64,000 nucleotides of DNA, taken from contig OX637339.1 of the NCBI GenBank assembly GCA_951799405.1, forward strand, positions 16,740,001-16,804,000, written 5' to 3'. The notes below the pieces were generated by a model. The model ran no database searches, had not been told where the DNA came from, and saw only the letters and a program-made list of their open reading frames with translations. Shown here in pieces: positions 60,142 through 64,000 of the stretch; within the stretch, counting starts at the first letter, position 1, and each line of letters opens with the position of its first letter. This stretch comes from Agapetus fuscipes (taxonomy: Eukaryota > Arthropoda > Insecta > Trichoptera > Glossosomatidae). The position numbers were made by a program, and so were the translations under genes.

Positions 60142-60765
60142 TAGTACGAGTTGCAAAACTTGAGTAAAGTACGGTGAGTATTAAAGAGTGGTTTTCCTCA
60201 AAATCTGACGTTTTTGTTTGGTTGAACTTGATTTTCTTCATCACTGTAACTCTTTTGCTAAGACCATAAAGCAGTGATTCCCAAACTATGGTACGCGTAC
60301 CACCAGTGGTACGCGACGCTTCTTAAGGTGGTACGCAAGCAGACATGGCCATAGGAAATATAATATAGTAAATAATTAGATAAAACGTTTTTCTATTTCG
60401 CACTTAAAGTCAAGTACAACTGAGCCAAATATTTCCTTTCGTGTCTTGAACATGCAGCACCATTTTTCGCACTAAGTCCTAAGAGTATTGTATTTGTTTT
60501 CTATAATTAATAAATAAACATAATGTTGTAATAAACAGCTAGCTGTTGCAGTTTATATTACTTTACCATTTTGAACGATTTTTTAACTATTGCACTTCAG
60601 TGGTACGCCACTGATTTATAATTTCGTGAGTGGTACGCGAAATCAAAAGTTTGGGAACCACTGCCATAAAGTGTAAGAAACAAAAACGGCAGATTTTGGG
60701 GGAAATCAGTCTTTAAAATACTTTCCGTAACCTTTACTTTAGTCAGGTTTTGCAACTCGTACTAA
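60142..60765. mobile_element. Family G inverted-repeat element containing a hAT insertion
   Basis: The left end TAGTACGAGTTGCAAAACTT and the right end (inverse) GGTTTTGCAACTCGTACTA form long inverted arms that include AAAATCTGACGTTTTTGTTT and its counterpart AAACAAAAACGGCAGATTTT. Without the 392-bp insert and one target copy the element is about 224 bases. Ends followed by TA allow, but do not prove, a Tc1/mariner-type TA target. Confidence 0.8.
60272..60663. mobile_element. hAT-type non-autonomous element, 392 bp, with 8-bp duplication
   Basis: Ends are CAGTGATTCCCAAACTATGG (left) and CAAAAGTTTGGGAACCACTG (right), inverted repeats of about 17 bases. CCATAAAG occurs at 60264-60271 and 60664-60671, an exact 8-bp duplication as hAT transposases make. 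The interior has repeated TGGTACGC units near both ends, a likely subterminal binding motif, and no coding frame. Confidence 0.93.
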
Positions 60766-60987
60766 GGGTACTGATGGTGTCGATTGTTGTTAAAGGTTCG
60801 TGAGAAAGCTAGAAAGAACTAGAACATGCTAAGTTAATCATTCTGGTAGATCAAAGCTCCGATGCATATAAAGAGAAGCGTTTCGCATGGCAAATAGATA
60901 GAGAGTAGATATCTCAGTGACCCAAAAGCCATCTGAGCAAGAGTGACATTAAATCTAGAAAAAAAATCTAGCTTTCATTTCGCATCT
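60766..60987. other. Spacer, nothing recognised
   Basis: No family match. Confidence 0.35.
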
Positions 60988-61170
60988 TTTTGTTTTTAAA
61001 TCCTGTGCGGGAGGCTCCCTAGATTCTAGAGACTCTAGGGGTCTATGACACTTGTTGTAGTGCCGCAGAGGTGTACGAGATTGGTCGTCGCTACAAAGCG
61101 GCAATACTCAAGCAAGACCCAGTTGCTGTAAGGCTGGATGGACCTTTAGTGACCGGTCTTTGGTAAAGAC
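60988..61170 (-). mobile_element. SINE-A 3' half, tail-2 type
   Basis: In reverse: GTCTTTACCAAAGACCGGTC, GCGACGACCAATCTCGTACA, GGGAGCCTCCCGCACAGGAT then AAAAACAAAAAG. Confidence 0.88.
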
Positions 61171-61510
61171 TCTTTGAATTTTCTGCGTTATTGATTTATG
61201 TTTTTAAATTTTAAATAACATACATCAATCAACATGAATTTTCACAGTGTAATTCAAAAAAATACCAAACAATACAATATAATAACATTGTTTTTTCTAC
61301 ACCCGAATTTTACTATCTTGAGCGCTTTCGAATTGTTATCTCATTATCAAGTGAATTGTCGCACAAAACTAAGGAATGCATCCAAGTGGATGAACGAAAA
61401 TAAAACCCGACAGGATGAAGTTTTCATTTTCGCCATTTTTTTTTTGTACCAGCACAAATAAGTTTAGTTTCTCAATTTTATCATTTTACACTGCATTCAA
61501 GAGCACGCCG
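61171..61510. other. Spacer, nothing recognised
   Basis: AT-rich; a 75-codon frame at 61234-61461 has no domain. Confidence 0.35.
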
Positions 61511-61544
61511 CTGAAGACAGCCATCACAAATATTAGCGAAACGT
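61511..61544 (+). other. Hammerhead-like hairpin motif (copy 11)
   Basis: CTGAAGACA, GCCAT, loop, ATTAGC, then GAAACGTGTTC. The stem has mismatches, but the spacing and both conserved boxes are kept. An A-rich run follows. Confidence 0.48.
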
Positions 61545-62224
61545 GTTCAAAAAATAAAAAAAAAACTTACCGATAAACAGCAGCACGACAATCGCAGCCG
61601 CAGTCCGCCATCTTGAATATCTGCGGCTAGCGATTTTTTTACCGCAAAGGTTGTCGATCCCTGGCCAGGCGAGTCCGCCGCCCGTGCAGTTGAGCGCCGC
61701 TGACATGACGTCACATCTCGTCACCTCGGCAGCATATGCAAGCGCGAACCTACACGTGCCTGCCTGCGTACGCGCGCGGGGTCGGCACAAACAAACACTT
61801 TATGACGTCATAAAAGTGCACTTTTTAGAACAAATACTCGTATACACACGCGAATATCTGAAACAATAAGAAAAAAAATGTTTAGTTATAAATTATTGTA
61901 TTCCTTGACTTATGGGCTGGTACCTATGTACTAGCAGGCCGACCGTGCTGTCGCATGGTTGGCTGCTAGGCCCTTCGGGCAGTTTTAAGTCTGGCGTCAC
62001 CATCATTTTTCCCCGTAAATACATTTTGGTGGTAAAAAGGTAATTGAGCTCTTTTCATGTAATGAATATCTCGAAACCACGGAAGACACATTTAAGTTGT
62101 ATATGCGGTATGCATATAAGTACATCGCACTTACATTATTTGCCGTTTCAGAACCTGCCATGTTAGAATATGTAAGAAATGAGTTACATTAACTGTAAAT
62201 GTTAATTTATACGATACAATTCTA
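61545..62224. other. Spacer with an F 5' scrap
   Basis: 61895-61925 (TATTCCTTGACTTATGGGCT) is the F 5' end. GCTAGGCCCTTCGGGCAG at 61964 may form a hairpin; similar words recur at 62340. 61575-61790 is less AT-rich than its surroundings; no gene recognised. Confidence 0.4.
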
Positions 62225-62290
62225 CATTTATATAGCGCCTTTTCATGATTTTAAATCATTCCAAAGGCGCATAATTTATGTGATCACTGA
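62225..62290 (-). mobile_element. L2-type LINE extreme 3' end
   Basis: TATAGCGCCTTTTCATGATT and AATCATTCCAAAGGCGC parallel the end of the L2 copy at position 1. Confidence 0.55.
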
Positions 62291-62481
62291 ACAGGATTTT
62301 AGATGCAAACAAAATATTATTTAGCTCTTAGGTTAGCTAGCTACCCGGCGGGCTGGCGTCACAATTTTTTTCTCAGGTTATTTGTGCCATCTTTATTACA
62401 ATAAAACAGAAGATGTTCATACCATGCAATGAAGAAACAATTTTCTTCATATTTATATTTATTTTAATAATGTCGAATAAG

Positions 62482-63525
62482 TAGGGACTGGAAAAAAGTG
62501 GTGTTATTTTTTGCGAAATTCGCGTTATTTTTTTGGGAAATTCGCGTTATTTTTGATCAAAAACAGGGAAATTCGCGTTATTTTTTATGATAAACGGGGA
62601 GATTCGGTGTAATTTTTAGGGTTGATTTGATCGAAATAAAGGTTTATGTAATTGAAAAACTATAAATTTTACTAATATTTACAATTTATTATACAAACAA
62701 CAATATGTACCTTCAAAAACAATGAATAAACAACATCTGAATCAATACGAGCTACAACTTACAAAAAACCATTGATTGAAAAAATATTAATATTTGAATG
62801 ACACTCCGAATACCCTGCAATATCCTTTTAAAATATTAAATTTCTCTCTAGATGAGGGTTATCTAATTTTTTCGAGAGATGTTGGCTTTTATGAAAGCCT
62901 CAAGTTGTGCTCTTGGCTAATCCAGCAGCAGCTTCACTCCTTGATGTATTTCCTATTTCATTGATGTCACGATTCAAGTCTGTTTGGATGTCCAGGACAG
63001 TTCTGCTTATCATTTATTTTTTTAATAAAATAGATTTGTGAATAGGAATGCAATTCACCAACCTACTCTGCCTGGCCAGAAACAGGTATAAATATCATTA
63101 ATGAAAAATTCATTACGAGTATTGTTCATTTTAATTAATTATTAATTTATAATTACCCAATTACATTTGTTGAACCAGGGTCAAATTTATAGTCAAATGA
63201 CCCAGGCGGGGATCGAACCCCGCGTCTAGCGTTCTAGCGTGTTTCAACGTTGAAAGATCAGCCCACTTGGCCCCCTCGGCTAGAACACCGACCATTTTTC
63301 CTGTGCTTTGCACCTTGCAAAGGGTTTTCGCAGGAATCTTTTCTTTCCCACAAAATAGTTGCGTTGCAAAAGCGACACATGACTACTTTTTCGCACAATT
63401 TCTAACAAAAGTACGAAAATTCGCGATATTTGCGTAAAACCTCAAATTTCGCGTTATTCGCGTAAAAACATCAAAATTCGCGAATAAATTCGTTTTATCG
63501 CGATCGCGAAATTTTCCAGTCCCTA
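62482..63525. mobile_element. hAT-type element, 1044 bp, with 8-bp duplication
   Basis: The ends are TAGGGACTGGAAAA and TTTTCCAGTCCCTA, perfect 14-base inverted repeats. CGAATAAG flanks both sides (62474-62481, 63526-63533). Subterminal regions are packed with GAAATTCGCGTTATTTTT-type units on the left and TTCGCGATATTTGCG/ATTCGCGAATAAATTCG on the right, likely transposase-binding repeats. A minus-strand stretch at about 62915-63015 reads TVLDIQTDLNRDINEIGN and could be a transposase remnant, but no catalytic core is visible. A SINE-B copy is inserted. Confidence 0.92.
63028..63295 (-). mobile_element. SINE-B, full length, inside the hAT-type element
   Basis: In reverse: GTCGGTGTTCTAGCCGAGGG, GGCCAAGTGGGCTGATCTTT, B-box GGGTTCGATCCCCGCCTGGG, AT-rich palindrome and end AATTGCATTCCTATTCACAA + ATCTATTTT. 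Confidence 0.9.
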
Positions 63526-63533
63526 CGAATAAG

Positions 63534-64000
63534 TAATATTTCATTCTCAACCAACTTTCTTCCTTCACGTTATACGACATTCATATCTGTGAGTATAAAA
63601 CATTTACACATTATACTCCCCTCGATTGCGTAAATGTAAAATGTATAGAAAATACGATGGCACTCCTAGTGAATGATTTAGTTGTAATACATTTTTTGTG
63701 GTGAGCTTACGATATGCTTTTTACTCAGGACACTTGTCGCAAAACGCTCCGACAAATTGAGCTCGACAACGCCATTTCTTTGTTTTAAACTTTTTTGTAT
63801 TTTTTTTTCACAGAGCAATAAATTTTTCCATATTTGCCGAGGTACTCCTCCTTAATGGTACACTCTTATGTCCAGTACAGACGAGTCGAGTTACTGAGTG
63901 GAAAGTGGCAAGTGACAAGTAGCAAGTAGAGAGTAGCGAGGATGGAGTGGTTAGTAGCCAAAATTCAGTGTTTTTTTTTAAATAGATTGGTTAAGAAAAA
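63534..64000. other. Spacer; possible SINE-B end at the window edge
   Basis: Mostly unrecognised. GTGGAAAGTGGCAAGTGACA near 63898 begins a short degenerate AAGTGGCAAGT-type repeat. AAATAGATTGGTTAAG at 63980-63995 resembles the SINE-B 3' end in reverse and may run past the window. Confidence 0.35.

Overview
This 64 kb window looks like intergenic, repeat-dominated DNA from an invertebrate animal, probably an arthropod and plausibly an insect. It is AT-rich, and every coding stretch I can identify belongs to a transposable element. The reverse-transcriptase (RT) fragments resemble the Jockey/CR1, L2 and RTE-type elements common in insect genomes. I see no convincing host gene, rRNA, functional tRNA gene or CRISPR array. 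The species cannot be fixed from the sequence alone.

Four dispersed families make up most of the window. Family F is the 3' untranslated region of an RTE-like LINE. It starts near TTCCTTGACTTATAGG, ends in a TTAGATTATAGATT-type tail, and occurs about 40 times, several times still joined to the end of its RT gene. SINE-A, SINE-B and SINE-C are three tRNA-derived SINEs, each with a recognisable tRNA-like promoter head. SINE-A has two alternative 3' tails. One of them (tail 1) matches the 3' untranslated region of an L2-type LINE that is also in the window.

Layout. 1-8 kb: L2 and RTE ends, SINEs and F copies. 8.4-9.2 kb: a 39-bp minisatellite. 9.5-10.1 kb: a foldback element and a 253-bp inverted-repeat element. 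11.5-12.9 kb: a 5'-truncated Jockey-like LINE with an intact RT domain and poly(A) tail. 13-27 kb: nested SINE and F copies and RT remnants. 27.8-28.7 kb: a GACCGA-type satellite. 30.3-31.7 kb: an RTE gene split by an L2 fragment. 32.9-34.6 kb: two LTR-like sequences and a G-rich tract. 36.1-37.6 kb: a piggyBac-like element with TTAA target sites. 38.0-38.7 kb: an RT fragment with a 12-bp target duplication. 40.7-44.0 kb: a nearly complete Jockey-like LINE inserted in an F copy. 45.9-46.8 kb: a satellite with a hairpin in each unit. 47-59 kb: more LINE ends, SINEs and a perfect 272-bp tandem duplication. 60.1-60.8 kb: a hAT-type element inside another inverted-repeat element. 62.5-63.5 kb: a second hAT-type element with an 8-bp target duplication.

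The most intriguing signal is a short RNA-like motif seen at 11 places in unrelated contexts on both strands. It consists of CTGAAGA plus one base, a short stem-loop, then GAAACG. It resembles the catalytic core and stem II of a hammerhead ribozyme, but I could not find complete stems I and III, so self-cleavage is unproven. Coordinates of dispersed repeats were read by eye and are approximate to about 5-10 bases.
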